Below are positions 31,308-40,705 of a stretch of 64,000 nucleotides of DNA, piece by piece. This stretch comes from Sphingomonas sp. (GTDB lineage: Bacteria; Pseudomonadota; Alphaproteobacteria; Sphingomonadales; Sphingomonadaceae), in NCBI RefSeq assembly GCF_030145815.1, contig NZ_JAIXHL010000012.1, forward strand, positions 62,001-126,000, given 5' to 3'. The notes under the pieces were generated by a model, which was given only the letters and a program-made list of their open reading frames with translations, was not told where the DNA came from and did no database searches. Position 1 is the stretch's first letter. The number at the start of each line of letters is the position of its first letter. The position numbers and the translations under genes are program-made.

Positions 31308-31967
31308 ATGACCATCACCGCCACCGCCGCACCGGCCAGCACGCTGCTGACGCCCGGCGATCACACGCTGATCCTGATCGACCACCAGTCGCAGATGGCG
31401 TTCGCCACCAAATCGATCGACACCGTCGCGCTGCGCACCAATGCCGCGCTGGTGGCGCAGGCCGGCGCCGGGTTCGGCGTATCGACCATCGTGACGACCG
31501 TCGCCGAAAAGAGCTTTTCCGGCCCGGTGTTCGATGAGGTCAGCTCCGCCTTTCCCGATGCGCAGGTGATCGATCGCACGACGATGAACTGCTGGGAGGA
31601 CCAGAATGTCGTCGACCGCGTCAATGCGATCGGTAAGCCGCGCATCGTGCTGGGCGGGCTGTGGACCAGCGTGTGCATCGTCGGCCCGGCGCTGTCGGCG
31701 TTGGAACAGGGTTATACGGTTTACGTCATCGCCGACGCGTGCGGCGACGTGTCGGCCGAGGCGCATGACCGCGCGATGGACCGGATGGTTCAGGCGGGCG
31801 CGGTACCGATGACGTCGCTGCAATATCTGCTCGAGCTGCAGCGCGACTGGGCGCGCGGTGAGACCTATGCGCTGACCACCGGGATCGCCGCGAAGCTGGG
31901 CGGCGCCTATGGCCTGGGTATCATCTACGCCGGCGCGATGTTCGGCGCGAAGGAAGGCGGCCACTGA
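31308..31967 (+). CDS. Isochorismatase-family cysteine hydrolase
   Basis: The 219-residue cytoplasmic hydrolase is of the YcaC/isochorismatase type: catalytic Asp in HTLILIDHQSQMAF, Lys in VAEKSFSGPVFDE, and Cys in GGLWTSVCIVGPALSALEQG. Natural substrates are unknown; amide or carbamate bond cleavage is typical. Start ATG 31308 has GAGGAG upstream. It opens a run that continues with XapX, an amidohydrolase, DoxX, an MFS exporter and a porin, most of them overlapping by four bases. Confidence 0.9.
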   Translation: MTITATAAPASTLLTPGDHTLILIDHQSQMAFATKSIDTVALRTNAALVAQAGAGFGVSTIVTTVAEKSFSGPVFDEVSSAFPDAQVIDRTTMNCWEDQNVVDRVNAIGKPRIVLGGLWTSVCIVGPALSALEQGYTVYVIADACGDVSAEAHDRAMDRMVQAGAVPMTSLQYLLELQRDWARGETYALTTGIAAKLGGAYGLGIIYAGAMFGAKEGGH

Positions 31968-32041
31968 CCAGCCGTCTGTCCCAGACGCAGGCCGGGCGCT
32001 CCCCCAAGCCCCCCAAGCCCGGCCTGCGCCCCCCGTTCAGG

Positions 32042-32314
32042 ATGACGCGCATGAAGCCCTATCTCCTCTCGCTCGCGGTCGGCGCGCTGGTTGGCGTGAT
32101 CTATTCGACGCTCGGCGTGCGCTCCCCCGCCCCGCCGGCCATCGCGTTGCTGGGGCTGCTCGGCATGTTGCTGGGCGAGCAGGTCGTGCCGCTGGCGCGC
32201 AAGATCGTGCAGCGTGAACCGGTGGTCGCCTGGCTGCGTACCGATTGCGCGCGTGAGGTGCTGGGGCCGCATGCCGCCCCGCCGCCCCGCGACGATGGCG
32301 GGGCGAACGCATGA
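32042..32314 (+). CDS. XapX-domain membrane protein
   Basis: The 90-residue small membrane protein has two helices (LLSLAVGALVGVIYSTLG, PPAIALLGLLGMLLGEQVVP), the XapX pattern; the conserved PAPPAIALLGLLGMLLGE stretch is present. It has a cytoplasmic charged tail. The function of XapX is unknown, but it is usually linked to isochorismatase-like and amidohydrolase genes, as here. ATGs at 32042 and 32051 are both possible. Confidence 0.85.
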   Translation: MTRMKPYLLSLAVGALVGVIYSTLGVRSPAPPAIALLGLLGMLLGEQVVPLARKIVQREPVVAWLRTDCAREVLGPHAAPPPRDDGGANA

Positions 32315-34242
32315 TGCCCCGCCGCCGTGAGGCGATCACCGGCGCGGCGGCGAGCGCACTGGTCGCCGCCACCCCCTTTGCCCGGAGCAAATCCATGAAC
32401 GACCTCGTCATCGTCAATGCCAAGTTGACCACGCTCGACCGCGCCAATCCGGTCGCGCAGGCAGTGGCGATCCGCGATGGCAAGTTCCTGAAGGTCGGCA
32501 GCGAGGCCGAGGTGCGTGCTGCAGTCGGTCCCGATGCAGCGATAATCGACGCGGGCGGGCGGCGGGTGATCCCCGGCCTGATCGACAGCCATATTCATGT
32601 CATCCGGGGAGGCCTCAACTATAACATGGAGCTGCGTTGGGACGGCGTCCCGACGCTGGCCGATGCGATGGACATGCTGCGGCGACAGGTTGCGCGCACG
32701 CCCAGCCCGCAATGGGTGCGCGTTGTCGGGGGCTTTACCGAGCATCAGTTCGCCGAAAAGCGCCTGCCGACGCTGGATGAGATCAACGCGGTCGCGCCGG
32801 ATACGCCGGTGTTCATCCTGCACCTCTATGATCGCGCGCTGCTCAACGCGGCGGCGCTGCGCGCAGTGGGCTATGGCAAGGACACGCCCGACCCGCCGGG
32901 CGGGGTGATCGTGCGCGATGCCAAGGGCAATCCGACCGGGCTGCTGCTCGCCAACCCCAATGCCGCGATCCTCTATGCGACGCTCGCCAAGGGACCGAAG
33001 CTGCCGCCGGACTATCAGAAGAATTCGACGCGGCATTTCATGCGCGAGCTCAATGGTCTCGGTGTCACCAGCGTGATCGATGCGGGCGGCGGGTTCCAGA
33101 ATTACCCGGACGATTATGCGATCATCGAGGAGCTGCACCGCGAGGGGCAGTTGACGCTGCGCATCGCCTACAACCTCTTCACGCAAAAGCCGAAGGAGGA
33201 GTTGAAAGACTTCGCCAACTGGTCGACGCAGGTGAAGCCCGGCGATGGCGACGACACCTATCGCCACAATGGCGCGGGCGAGATGCTGGTTTATTCGGCG
33301 GCAGATTTCGAGGATTTCCGCGTCGCGCGGCCCGAAATGCCGCCGAATATGGAGGCGGATCTGGAGCCAGTCATCCGCCTGCTTGCCGAGCGGCGCTGGC
33401 CGTGGCGGCTGCACGCGACCTATGACGAGACGATTACCCGCGCGCTCGACGTGTTCGAGAAGGTCAATCGCGACATCCCGCTGAACGGCCTCAACTGGTT
33501 TTTCGACCATTGCGAGACGATCAGCCAGCGCAGCATCGACCGGATTGCTGCGCTGGGCGGCGGGATCGCGGTGCAGCATCGCATGGCCTATCAGGGCGAG
33601 GAATTCGTTAATCGCTATGGTGCGCGTGCGGCGGAGCGGACCCCGCCGGTCGCGGCGATGCTGCGCAGCGGGGTGCCGGTCGGCGCGGGGACCGATGCGA
33701 CGCGGGTGGCGAGCTACAACCCGTGGGTGTCGCTCGCCTGGCTGGTGACGGGGCGGACGGTGGGCGGAACGGCGCTGTACCCGGTCGCGAACCGGCTGGA
33801 CCGTGAGGGCGCGCTGCGGCTGTGGACCGAAGCCAACACCTGGTTCTCCAACGAAGTCGGCAAAAAGGGGCAGATCAAGGCGGGGCAGCTCGCCGATCTG
33901 GCGGTGCTGAGCGACGATTATTTCGGCGTGGCGGAGAGCAATATCGCCCGCCTGCGATCGGTGCTGACCCTGCTCGGCGGGCGGGTGGTGCATGGCGACG
34001 GCGATTTCGCGCCGCTCGCCCCGGACCTGCCGCGCCCCATGCCCGACTGGTCGCCGGTCGCGACCTTCGGCGGCTATCATCAGGCGCCCGCGACCAACGC
34101 GAAGCTCGCAGATGCGTGCGGCTGTGCCAGCGGATGCGCAGTGCATGGGCATGACCATGCTGCGGCGCTGGGGGCGGACGTACCGGTGGCCGATGCGCGC
34201 AGCTTCTGGGGCGTGTTCGGTTGCGGTTGCTGGGCGATTTGA
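32311..34242 (+). CDS. Amidohydrolase (YtcJ-like) with Cys/His-rich C-terminal tail
   Basis: The 643-residue amidohydrolase-3 enzyme has a Tat-like N-terminus (MMPRRREAITGAAASALVAA), the HxH metal motif IPGLIDSHIHVIRGG, later metal blocks (WRLHATYDETITRALDVFEK, FFDHCETIS) and DATRVASYNPWV. It overlaps XapX by four bases. An unusual feature is the last ~45 residues with repeated metal-ligand-like groups: ACGCASGCAVHGHDHAAALG and FGCGCWAI. This tail is outside the enzyme core and may bind metal. The substrate is unknown. Confidence 0.88.
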   Translation: MMPRRREAITGAAASALVAATPFARSKSMNDLVIVNAKLTTLDRANPVAQAVAIRDGKFLKVGSEAEVRAAVGPDAAIIDAGGRRVIPGLIDSHIHVIRGGLNYNMELRWDGVPTLADAMDMLRRQVARTPSPQWVRVVGGFTEHQFAEKRLPTLDEINAVAPDTPVFILHLYDRALLNAAALRAVGYGKDTPDPPGGVIVRDAKGNPTGLLLANPNAAILYATLAKGPKLPPDYQKNSTRHFMRELNGLGVTSVIDAGGGFQNYPDDYAIIEELHREGQLTLRIAYNLFTQKPKEELKDFANWSTQVKPGDGDDTYRHNGAGEMLVYSAADFEDFRVARPEMPPNMEADLEPVIRLLAERRWPWRLHATYDETITRALDVFEKVNRDIPLNGLNWFFDHCETISQRSIDRIAALGGGIAVQHRMAYQGEEFVNRYGARAAERTPPVAAMLRSGVPVGAGTDATRVASYNPWVSLAWLVTGRTVGGTALYPVANRLDREGALRLWTEANTWFSNEVGKKGQIKAGQLADLAVLSDDYFGVAESNIARLRSVLTLLGGRVVHGDGDFAPLAPDLPRPMPDWSPVATFGGYHQAPATNAKLADACGCASGCAVHGHDHAAALGADVPVADARSFWGVFGCGCWAI

Positions 34243-34244
34243 GC

Positions 34245-34649
34245 GTGGCCAAGGATCTGATCGAACGCGTCACCGGGAGCCGCTGGTTTCTGGCCAGTGC
34301 GCGGCTGGCGCTGGTTGCGCCGTTCCTGACGAGCGGAATCGCCAAGCTGGTTGATCCGACCGGCGCGACGGCGGAGATGCAGCAGTTCGGGCTGACTCCG
34401 GCGGGGCTGTTCGCGGGATTCGTGATCGCGGTGCAGCTGGCTGGCGGGATCGCGGTGCTGGTCGGGCGGTGCAGTGCGATCGCGGCGGGGGTACTGGCGC
34501 TGTTCACGCTGGCCGCGACCTTGCTGGCGCACCCCTTCTGGAGCTTTGCCGATCCGATGCTGTGGGCGCTCCACCGCAACATCTTTGTCGAGCATGTCGC
34601 GATCATCGGCGGGCTGATGCTCGCGGCGAGTCTGAGCGCGCGCCGGTGA
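34245..34649 (+). CDS. DoxX-family membrane protein
   Basis: The ~134-residue membrane protein has four helices and the DoxX features (LVAPFLTSGIAKLVDPTGAT near the first helix, GGIAVLVGRCSAIAAGVLAL, and HRNIFVEHVAIIGGLMLAAS). DoxX proteins take part in redox or detoxification complexes; the exact role is unclear. Start is uncertain: GTG 34245 (two bases after the previous stop) is preferred over TTGs at 34221-34239. The stop overlaps the MFS gene start by four bases (GTGA). Confidence 0.82.
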   Translation: MAKDLIERVTGSRWFLASARLALVAPFLTSGIAKLVDPTGATAEMQQFGLTPAGLFAGFVIAVQLAGGIAVLVGRCSAIAAGVLALFTLAATLLAHPFWSFADPMLWALHRNIFVEHVAIIGGLMLAASLSARR

Positions 34650-36205
34650 GTTCGCCGCTTTCGAGCCCGGTGTTCCGGGCGCTGTGGCTGGCGACGATCG
34701 TGTCGAATATCGGCACCTGGATGCACGATGTCGGCGCGGCGTGGTTGATGACCTCGCTGTCGCCCAGCCCGCTGATGGTGGCGCTGGTGCAGGCGGCGAC
34801 GACGTTTCCGCTGTTCCTGCTGGCGCTGCCTGCGGGCGCGCTGGCGGATATCGTGGATCGGCGGAAGGTGCTGATCGGGGCGCAGCTGTGGACCTTATGC
34901 GCGGCCGGAGCGCTGGCGGCGGTGACGCTGGCGGGGTGGGCCTCACCGGCGTTGCTGCTGGGCTTTACCGTGGCGCTCGCCTGTGGTGCGGCGATGAGTG
35001 CGCCGGCGTTTCAGGCGAGCGTGCCGGAGTTGGTCCCGCGCGCCGCGCTGACGCAGGCGGTCGCGCTCAATTCGACCGGGATCAACATTGCGCGGGCGAT
35101 CGGTCCGGCGCTGGGCGGGGTGATCATCGCTGCCGCCGGTTCGGGCGCGGTGTTCGCGCTCAACGCGGTGTCGGTGACCGGCGTACTGATCGTGCTGTGG
35201 CGCTGGCGGCGCGCGCCGGGCGACCATCATCTGCCGCCCGAGCACTTTGGAGGAGCGCTGGCGGCGGGACTGCGCTTTGCCGTGCGGGCACCCGCGTTGC
35301 AGGTCGTGCTGATCCGGGCGCTTGCCTTCTTCCTGTGTGCGAGTGCGCTGTGGGCGCTGCTGCCGGTGGTGGCGCGGCGCGAGCTGAGGCTGGATGCGCT
35401 GGGCTATGGCGTATTGCTGACCGCGCTCGGCTGTGGCGCAGTCGCGGGCGCTTTGCTGTTGCCATGGTTGCGCAAGCGCGTTCCGGTCAACGCGCTTACG
35501 GTCATTGCCGCATTGCTGTTTGCCGGAGCGACTGCTGCGCTGGCGCTGGCGCCGGGACTGGCGCTGGCGATCCCGGTGCTGGTTGCGGCGGGGATGGCGT
35601 GGATCGCGATGATGGCGGCGCTCAACGGCGCGGCGCAGCTGGCGGTGCCGGGATGGGTGAAAGCGCGGGCACTGGCGATCTACCTGCTCGTCTTTCAAGG
35701 ATCGATGACGGCGGGCGCGGCGCTGTGGGGATCGATCGCACTCCAGGCCGGGACCGATGCCGCGCTGTTCGCGGCGGCGGGTGGCCTCGTCGTTGCACTG
35801 ATCGCAGCGTGGCGATTCCCGCTGTCGGGTGAGGATGCGCTGGACCTTGCGCCATCGCTGCACTGGGGGACGCCGGTCGTTGCGGGAGAGATCGCGCATG
35901 ATCGCGGACCGGTGCTGGTCACGATCGAATATCGGATCGACCCCGACCAGGTCGCCGCATTCGCGCGCGCGATGGCACCCATGCAGCGCGTGCGGCGACG
36001 CGATGGCGCGAGCGGCTGGGGGCTGTACGAGGATGCCGCGATGCCCGGGCTGATGATCGAAAGTTTCACCGTGCCGAGCTGGGTCGAACATCTGCGCCAG
36101 CATGTACGCGTGACCAATGCCGACCGCACCGATCAGGACGCGGCGCGCGCGTTTCACCTCGGCCCGCAGCCGCCGGTGGTGCGCCACTGGATCGCGCCGG
36201 GATGA
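34646..36205 (+). CDS. MFS exporter, EntS/DUF894-like, with C-terminal ABM-like domain
   Basis: The 519-residue protein has twelve helices of the MFS_3 drug or siderophore exporter type (LWLATIVSNIGTWMHDVGAA, LPAGALADIVDRRKVLIGAQ, SVPELVPRAALTQAVALNST). After residue ~410 a soluble domain with the dimeric alpha/beta-barrel look (EYRIDPDQVAAFARAM, GLMIESFTVPSWVEHLRQHV) follows, as often seen in this subfamily. It likely expels a small toxic compound. GTG start overlaps the DoxX stop. Confidence 0.88.
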   Translation: MSSPLSSPVFRALWLATIVSNIGTWMHDVGAAWLMTSLSPSPLMVALVQAATTFPLFLLALPAGALADIVDRRKVLIGAQLWTLCAAGALAAVTLAGWASPALLLGFTVALACGAAMSAPAFQASVPELVPRAALTQAVALNSTGINIARAIGPALGGVIIAAAGSGAVFALNAVSVTGVLIVLWRWRRAPGDHHLPPEHFGGALAAGLRFAVRAPALQVVLIRALAFFLCASALWALLPVVARRELRLDALGYGVLLTALGCGAVAGALLLPWLRKRVPVNALTVIAALLFAGATAALALAPGLALAIPVLVAAGMAWIAMMAALNGAAQLAVPGWVKARALAIYLLVFQGSMTAGAALWGSIALQAGTDAALFAAAGGLVVALIAAWRFPLSGEDALDLAPSLHWGTPVVAGEIAHDRGPVLVTIEYRIDPDQVAAFARAMAPMQRVRRRDGASGWGLYEDAAMPGLMIESFTVPSWVEHLRQHVRVTNADRTDQDAARAFHLGPQPPVVRHWIAPG

Positions 36206-37374
36206 CGCGCGGCGCCCTGCTCGCGCTTGCGCTGCTGCCTGGTCCGGCCGCAGCGCAGGCACTGACGCTGGATGCCGGGATCGAGGCGCGGGTGCGGGTC
36301 GAGGAGCTGCAGGACGACGCGCCCGGTAGCGACCGCTGGCTGCGTGTGCTTCCGCATGCGCAGGTCGAGGTTGGGCCGTTGCGGCTGTTCGTGCAGGGGA
36401 TCGCGACCGCCGCCGCTGGGGCACCGGAGCCTGGGCCCACCGATACGACCGGCATCGACCTGTTGCAGGGCCATGCCGCGCTGACGTTGACCACCGGCGG
36501 CGCCGATGTGACGCTGCGAGCCGGGCGGACGCTGATCGCACTCGGGTCGGAGCGGCTGGTCGGGCGGCGCTATGGCGCAAATGTCCCGCGCGCGTTCGAG
36601 GGTGCGATGCTGACCGTGTCGCGCGGGCGACTGAACCTGTTGGCAATGGCGCTGCGCCCGGTGCGGGTGGGGCGCGGCGATTTCGACGATCGCGCTGACC
36701 CGTCGCGCTGGCTGAACGGCGTCCAGGCGCAATGGTCGGGGCGGCCGGTGTCGGTCGATCTCTACTGGCTCGACGACCGGCGCGCGGCGATCGGCGCGCG
36801 CGCGTCGCTGGGCGTGCGGGTATATGGCGCGCAGGGGGCGTGGCGCTGGAACTGGGAGGCGATGCGCCAGCGCGGTGAGGTCGAGGGGCGGCGTATTCGC
36901 GCATGGTCGCTGGCGAGTGAGACCGCGCTGGTGCTGGATCCGCTGACGCTGCGGCTGCGCGCCGCGATCGCCAGCGGCGATCGGTCGCCGGACGATGTCA
37001 CCGCCGGAACCTTCGACCCGCTCTATCCCAAAGCGCAATATTTCGGCGAATTGTCGCCGATCGGGCCGCGCAACATGATCAATCTGCATCCGGGGATCGA
37101 ACTTGCGCTTGACGAGCGTCTGACCGTTTCGGCCGCCGCGATCGCCTATTGGCGGCATCGGCGGGGCGATGGCGTTTATGATCTGGCGGGCCTGCCCCTG
37201 ACCGGGCCGGGCGGGTCCGCGCGGCTGATCGGAACGCAGGTCGAGGTGGGTGCCGAGTGGCGCGCGCGACCGGGCCTGTCGCTGACGGGGGCGATCGCGC
37301 GCTTCCGGCCGGGGCCGGCGCTGGGTGGGCCTACACAAAAGCTCGTAGCGGTCGAGGCAACGCTGACGCTGTAA
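36202..37374 (+). CDS. Outer-membrane porin of the alginate-export-like family
   Basis: The 390-residue beta-barrel protein has a signal peptide (LLALALLPGPAAAQA) and alternating strands with the family pattern RTLIALGSERLVGRRYGANV and GELSPIGPRNMINLHPGIEL, ending in LTL. It overlaps the MFS gene by four bases. It probably provides the outer-membrane passage for the exporter's or uptake system's substrate; the family name does not imply alginate here. Confidence 0.82.
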   Translation: MTRGALLALALLPGPAAAQALTLDAGIEARVRVEELQDDAPGSDRWLRVLPHAQVEVGPLRLFVQGIATAAAGAPEPGPTDTTGIDLLQGHAALTLTTGGADVTLRAGRTLIALGSERLVGRRYGANVPRAFEGAMLTVSRGRLNLLAMALRPVRVGRGDFDDRADPSRWLNGVQAQWSGRPVSVDLYWLDDRRAAIGARASLGVRVYGAQGAWRWNWEAMRQRGEVEGRRIRAWSLASETALVLDPLTLRLRAAIASGDRSPDDVTAGTFDPLYPKAQYFGELSPIGPRNMINLHPGIELALDERLTVSAAAIAYWRHRRGDGVYDLAGLPLTGPGGSARLIGTQVEVGAEWRARPGLSLTGAIARFRPGPALGGPTQKLVAVEATLTL

Positions 37375-37376
37375 CG

Positions 37377-38300
37377 TCAGATGTCGCCAAGTCCCGGAGA
37401 TGCCTCGCCGCCCGCCTCCACGAAGCGGTCGAGCAGCCACGCTGCCGCGGGGCCGGGGGGCGTGTCGCGGCGATAGATGGCGCAGAAGCGGTAGGCGCCG
37501 CCGGGTGCTTCGGGCATGGCGAGGCGGACGAGGCTGCCGTCGATCAGATCTGGTTCGACCATCGGCAGCGGCATATTGCCCCAGCCGATGCCCTGGCGCA
37601 GCAGCTGGTGCTTCGCGCTGAGGTCGGCGAGCCGCCAGGTGCGCGGGCTCTGCACGGCAAAATCGCGGCCGGCCGTCAGCGGCGAGCGGTCGGTCAGCAC
37701 CAGCTGGATATGCGCCCGCCCTGCCCCCGGCGGGACCGGATGAAGCTGTGCCAGCGGGTGGTCGGGCGCGGCGACGGGAATCATCTCGACCGATCCCGCC
37801 GCGACCAGTTCGATGCCATCGGCGTCGGTAGCGAGCGGGCCGCTGATCCCGACGCCCGCCTTGCCCTCAAGCACCAGCGCCGTCACCGCGCCGAGCGCCT
37901 CGACATGCAGCCGCAGCGCGACGGTGGGAAAGGCAGTGCGGAAGTCGCGCAGCACGGTGCCGAGCGTCGCGGCGGGCATCATCACGTCGACCGCCAGGCT
38001 GACCTCGGCCTCCAGCCCCTCCAGCAATCCGCGCACCTTGGCGCGGAGGCCGTCCATCCCCTCGGCAATCCCGCGCGCCTCCGCTAGTACCGCCTGTCCG
38101 GCGACGGTCAGCGTCGGTTTCCGCGCGCCCTCCCGCTCGAACAGGGTGACGCCGAGCTGCGCCTCGAGATTGGCGATGGCGTAGCTGATGACCGACACCG
38201 CCCTGTTGAGACGCCGCCCCGCCCCGCCGAAGCTGCCGGTATCGGCAACGGCGAGGAAGATACGCAGCTGGTCATAGGTCGGGGTGCCAGGCTGAACCAT
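37377..38300 (-). CDS. LysR-family transcriptional regulator
   Basis: The 307-residue protein has a LysR N-terminal wHTH (YDQLRIFLAVADTGSFGGAG, RRLNRAVSVISYAIANLEAQ, LGVTLFEREG) and a periplasmic-binding-like effector domain (DVMMPAATLGTVLRDFRTAF). It faces the pirin gene; the shared gap contains a LysR-type T-N11-A palindrome at 38316. It should regulate the pirin-DoxX pair and itself. It ends two bases after the porin gene on the opposite strand. Confidence 0.93.
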   Translation of the reverse strand: MVQPGTPTYDQLRIFLAVADTGSFGGAGRRLNRAVSVISYAIANLEAQLGVTLFEREGARKPTLTVAGQAVLAEARGIAEGMDGLRAKVRGLLEGLEAEVSLAVDVMMPAATLGTVLRDFRTAFPTVALRLHVEALGAVTALVLEGKAGVGISGPLATDADGIELVAAGSVEMIPVAAPDHPLAQLHPVPPGAGRAHIQLVLTDRSPLTAGRDFAVQSPRTWRLADLSAKHQLLRQGIGWGNMPLPMVEPDLIDGSLVRLAMPEAPGGAYRFCAIYRRDTPPGPAAAWLLDRFVEAGGEASPGLGDI

Positions 38301-38315
38301 TCAACTTTCTCGAAC

Positions 38316-38334
38316 GAATATGTGAATTTTATTC
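38316..38334. promoter_or_regulatory. Candidate LysR operator (T-N11-A)
   Basis: GAATA-N9-TATTC, a perfect dyad carrying the T-N11-A pattern of LysR sites (T at 38319, A at 38331). It lies 16 bases from the LysR start codon and about 80 bases from the pirin start, in AT-rich DNA unlike the surroundings. Confidence 0.55.
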
Positions 38335-38416
38335 CACTCTTCACCGCCAGCGGCAAGGCCTATTTCCGCCTTCGTAGCCACCGCGAACCAATCGCGCGGC
38401 GGCCTGGAGAAGACCA

Positions 38417-39115
38417 ATGATCGAACTTCGTCCTTTCGACAGCCTTGGCGGCGACAATCATGGCTGGCTCGATGCCAAGCATCATTTCTCGTTCGCCGGC
38501 TATTATGACGAGAACCGCGTCCATTGGGGCAATCTGCGCGTCTGGAACGACGACACGATCCAGCCCAAGACCGGCTTCCCGCCGCATCCGCATCGCGACA
38601 TGGAAATCATCACCTATGTCCGCAAAGGCGCGATCACCCACCAGGACAATCTGGGCAACAAGGGCCGCACCGAAGCGGGCGACGTGCAGGTGATGAGCGC
38701 CGGCACCGGCATCACGCACAGCGAGTATAACATGGAGGAGGAGGTCACCCAGATCTTCCAGATCTGGATCATCCCCACCCGCAATGGCGAGAAGCCGAGC
38801 TGGGGCGCGCGGCCCTTTCCCAAGGGTGAGCGGGCCGGGCAGTTCGTCACGCTGGCGAGCGGATATGACGGCGACGGCGACGCGCTGCCGATCCGCACCG
38901 ATGCGCGGGTCGTCGCGGCGACGCTGAAGGCGGGCGAGAGTGCGGAATACCCGCTCACCGCCGCGCGCAAGGCCTATCTCGTCCCCGCCACCGGTGCGGT
39001 CGAGATCGACGGCCTCCGCGTCAATGCCCGTGACGGCGTGGCGATCAGCGAGCTCGAAACGCTGCGCGTCACCGCGATCGAGGACAGCGAAATCGTGCTG
39101 GTCGACGCGGCCTGA
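38417..39115 (+). CDS. Pirin-family protein
   Basis: The 232-residue bicupin has the pirin metal-site motif FPPHPHRDMEIITYVRKGAI and ITHQDNLGNKG, with GTGITHSEYNM. Some pirins are quercetin dioxygenases, others redox sensors; here the role is unknown. ATG 38417 lies just after GGAGAAGACC. Divergent from LysR and followed by a DoxX gene 75 bases downstream, a common LysR-pirin-DoxX set induced by electrophiles. Confidence 0.92.
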   Translation: MIELRPFDSLGGDNHGWLDAKHHFSFAGYYDENRVHWGNLRVWNDDTIQPKTGFPPHPHRDMEIITYVRKGAITHQDNLGNKGRTEAGDVQVMSAGTGITHSEYNMEEEVTQIFQIWIIPTRNGEKPSWGARPFPKGERAGQFVTLASGYDGDGDALPIRTDARVVAATLKAGESAEYPLTAARKAYLVPATGAVEIDGLRVNARDGVAISELETLRVTAIEDSEIVLVDAA

Positions 39116-39190
39116 GCACCCCCGGCCGCCGGGCCATCGCTTGCCCGGCGGCCAACCCCTTCTTTCGCATTTTGAACAGGAGACTATGAC

Positions 39191-39592
39191 ATGAACACCA
39201 CCCGTGTTTCGCCCGCCGCCAATGGCGTGCTGCCGCTGTTTGCCCGTATCGCAATCGCCGCGATCTTTCTGTTGAGCGGGGTGTCGAAGCTTACCGCGCC
39301 GGCAGGGACGATCGGCTATATCGCGTCAGCAGGGCTGCCGCTGCCGGAGGTCGGTTATGCCATCGCGTTGCTGGTCGAGATCGTCGGCGGGCTGTTGCTG
39401 GTCGTTGGCTACCGCACCCGCATCGTCGCCGCCGCACTCGCGCTGTTCACCGTGGCTGCTGCGATTTTCTTCCACAACTCGCTGGGTGACCAGAACGAAT
39501 TCATCCACTTCTTCAAGAACCTCGCCATTGCCGGCGGCCTGTTGCAGGTCGTGGCGTTCGGCGCGGGGCGGCTGAGCTTCGACAAGAACTGA
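39191..39592 (+). CDS. DoxX-family membrane protein
   Basis: The 133-residue four-helix membrane protein (ARIAIAAIFLLSGVSKLTAP, EVGYAIALLVEIVGGLLLVV, HFFKNLAIAGGLLQVVAFGA) is of the DoxX family. ACAGGAGA precedes the start. Likely co-transcribed with pirin. It is distinct from the shorter DoxX at 34.2 kb; both probably belong to the same stress response. Confidence 0.9.
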   Translation: MNTTRVSPAANGVLPLFARIAIAAIFLLSGVSKLTAPAGTIGYIASAGLPLPEVGYAIALLVEIVGGLLLVVGYRTRIVAAALALFTVAAAIFFHNSLGDQNEFIHFFKNLAIAGGLLQVVAFGAGRLSFDKN

Positions 39593-39611
39593 AGCGCGCC
39601 AGACGCAAAAG

Positions 39612-39641
39612 GGGCCGGACCACCGATGGGTGGCCCGGCCC
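39612..39641. terminator. Bidirectional terminator hairpin
   Basis: GGGCCGGACCACC-GAT-GGGTGGCCCGGCCC, nearly perfect pairing of 13 bases with one internal mismatch. On the minus strand it is followed by CTTTTG, so it serves best for the haloperoxidase gene, and plausibly for DoxX. Confidence 0.7.
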
Positions 39642-39657
39642 ATTCTTGTGCGCGCAA

Positions 39658-40626
39658 TCAGCCCTTGATGAAGGCGAGCAGGTCGGGATTCACGACATCG
39701 GCATGGGTGGTGCACATGCCGTGCGGCAGGCCGGGATAGGTCTTGAGCGTGCCGTGCTTCAGCAGCTTGACCGACAGCAGCGCCGAGGCGGCGATCGGGA
39801 CGATCTGGTCGTCCTCGCCATGCATCACCAGCGTCGGCACGGTGATCGCCTTCAGGTCTTCGGTGAAGTCGGTCTCGCTGAACGCCTTGATGCAGTCGTA
39901 ATGCGCCTTGGTGCCGCCAGCCATGCCCTGACGCCACCAGTTCCAGATCACGCCCTGATCGACCTTTGCGCCCGGCCGGTTGAAGCCGAAGAACGGGCCG
40001 GTCGGAACATCGAGGAAGAATTGCGCACGGTTGGCGAGCAATGCGGCACGGAAGCCGTCGAACACTTCGATCGGCAGCCCGCCGGGATAGGCGGCAGTCT
40101 TGAGCATGATCGGCGGCACCGCGCCGATCAGCACCGCCTTGGCCACGCGGCCCGGCTTGGCGCGGGCGACATAGCGGGCGACTTCACCGCCGCCGGTCGA
40201 ATGGCCAATATGCACTGCGCCCTTGAGGTCGAGATGGTCGGTCAGCGCCGCGACATCGGCGGCATAGGTGTCCATCTCGTTGCCCGTATCGGTCTGGGTC
40301 GATCGGCCATGGCCGCGGCGGTCATGCGCGATGACGCGATAGCCCTTAAGCAGGAAGTACATCATCTGGCTGTCCCAGTCGTCCGCCGAGAGCGGCCAGC
40401 CATGGTGGAAGACGATCGGCTGCGCGTCCTTCGGCCCCCAGTCCTTGTAGAAGATTTCGGTGCCGTCCTTGGTGGTGATGATACCCATGCGTCGGTCTCC
40501 TGCGGTGGATGCGGCAAGCGCCGGTAACGCGCCGGCTGACAACGCGGACGCACCGGTCAGCAGCGCGGCGGCGGTCAGCAGATCGCGCCGGGTGAGATCG
40601 ATAGACGCGCTGAAGGTCGGGGGCAT
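39658..40626 (-). CDS. Alpha/beta hydrolase of the non-haem chloroperoxidase group, Tat-exported
   Basis: The 322-residue protein has a twin-arginine signal ([20 protein letters not shown]) and the haloperoxidase-like hydrolase core: oxyanion [16 protein letters not shown], nucleophile [20 protein letters not shown], acid HGEDDQIV, His in GLPHGM. Such enzymes form peracids or hydrolyse esters/lactones. Most close relatives lack a Tat signal, so periplasmic location is notable. Divergent from the sensor kinase; a shared palindrome at 40706 lies between. Confidence 0.9.
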   Translation of the reverse strand: MPPTFSASIDLTRRDLLTAAALLTGASALSAGALPALAASTAGDRRMGIITTKDGTEIFYKDWGPKDAQPIVFHHGWPLSADDWDSQMMYFLLKGYRVIAHDRRGHGRSTQTDTGNEMDTYAADVAALTDHLDLKGAVHIGHSTGGGEVARYVARAKPGRVAKAVLIGAVPPIMLKTAAYPGGLPIEVFDGFRAALLANRAQFFLDVPTGPFFGFNRPGAKVDQGVIWNWWRQGMAGGTKAHYDCIKAFSETDFTEDLKAITVPTLVMHGEDDQIVPIAASALLSVKLLKHGTLKTYPGLPHGMCTTHADVVNPDLLAFIKG

Positions 40627-40705
40627 GACAGGCTCCTGCTGCGGATTGCCGCGCGATCATCCCGGTTACGCCTGCGCACGACCATCCCCCCACAGGTATG
40701 CAGCG

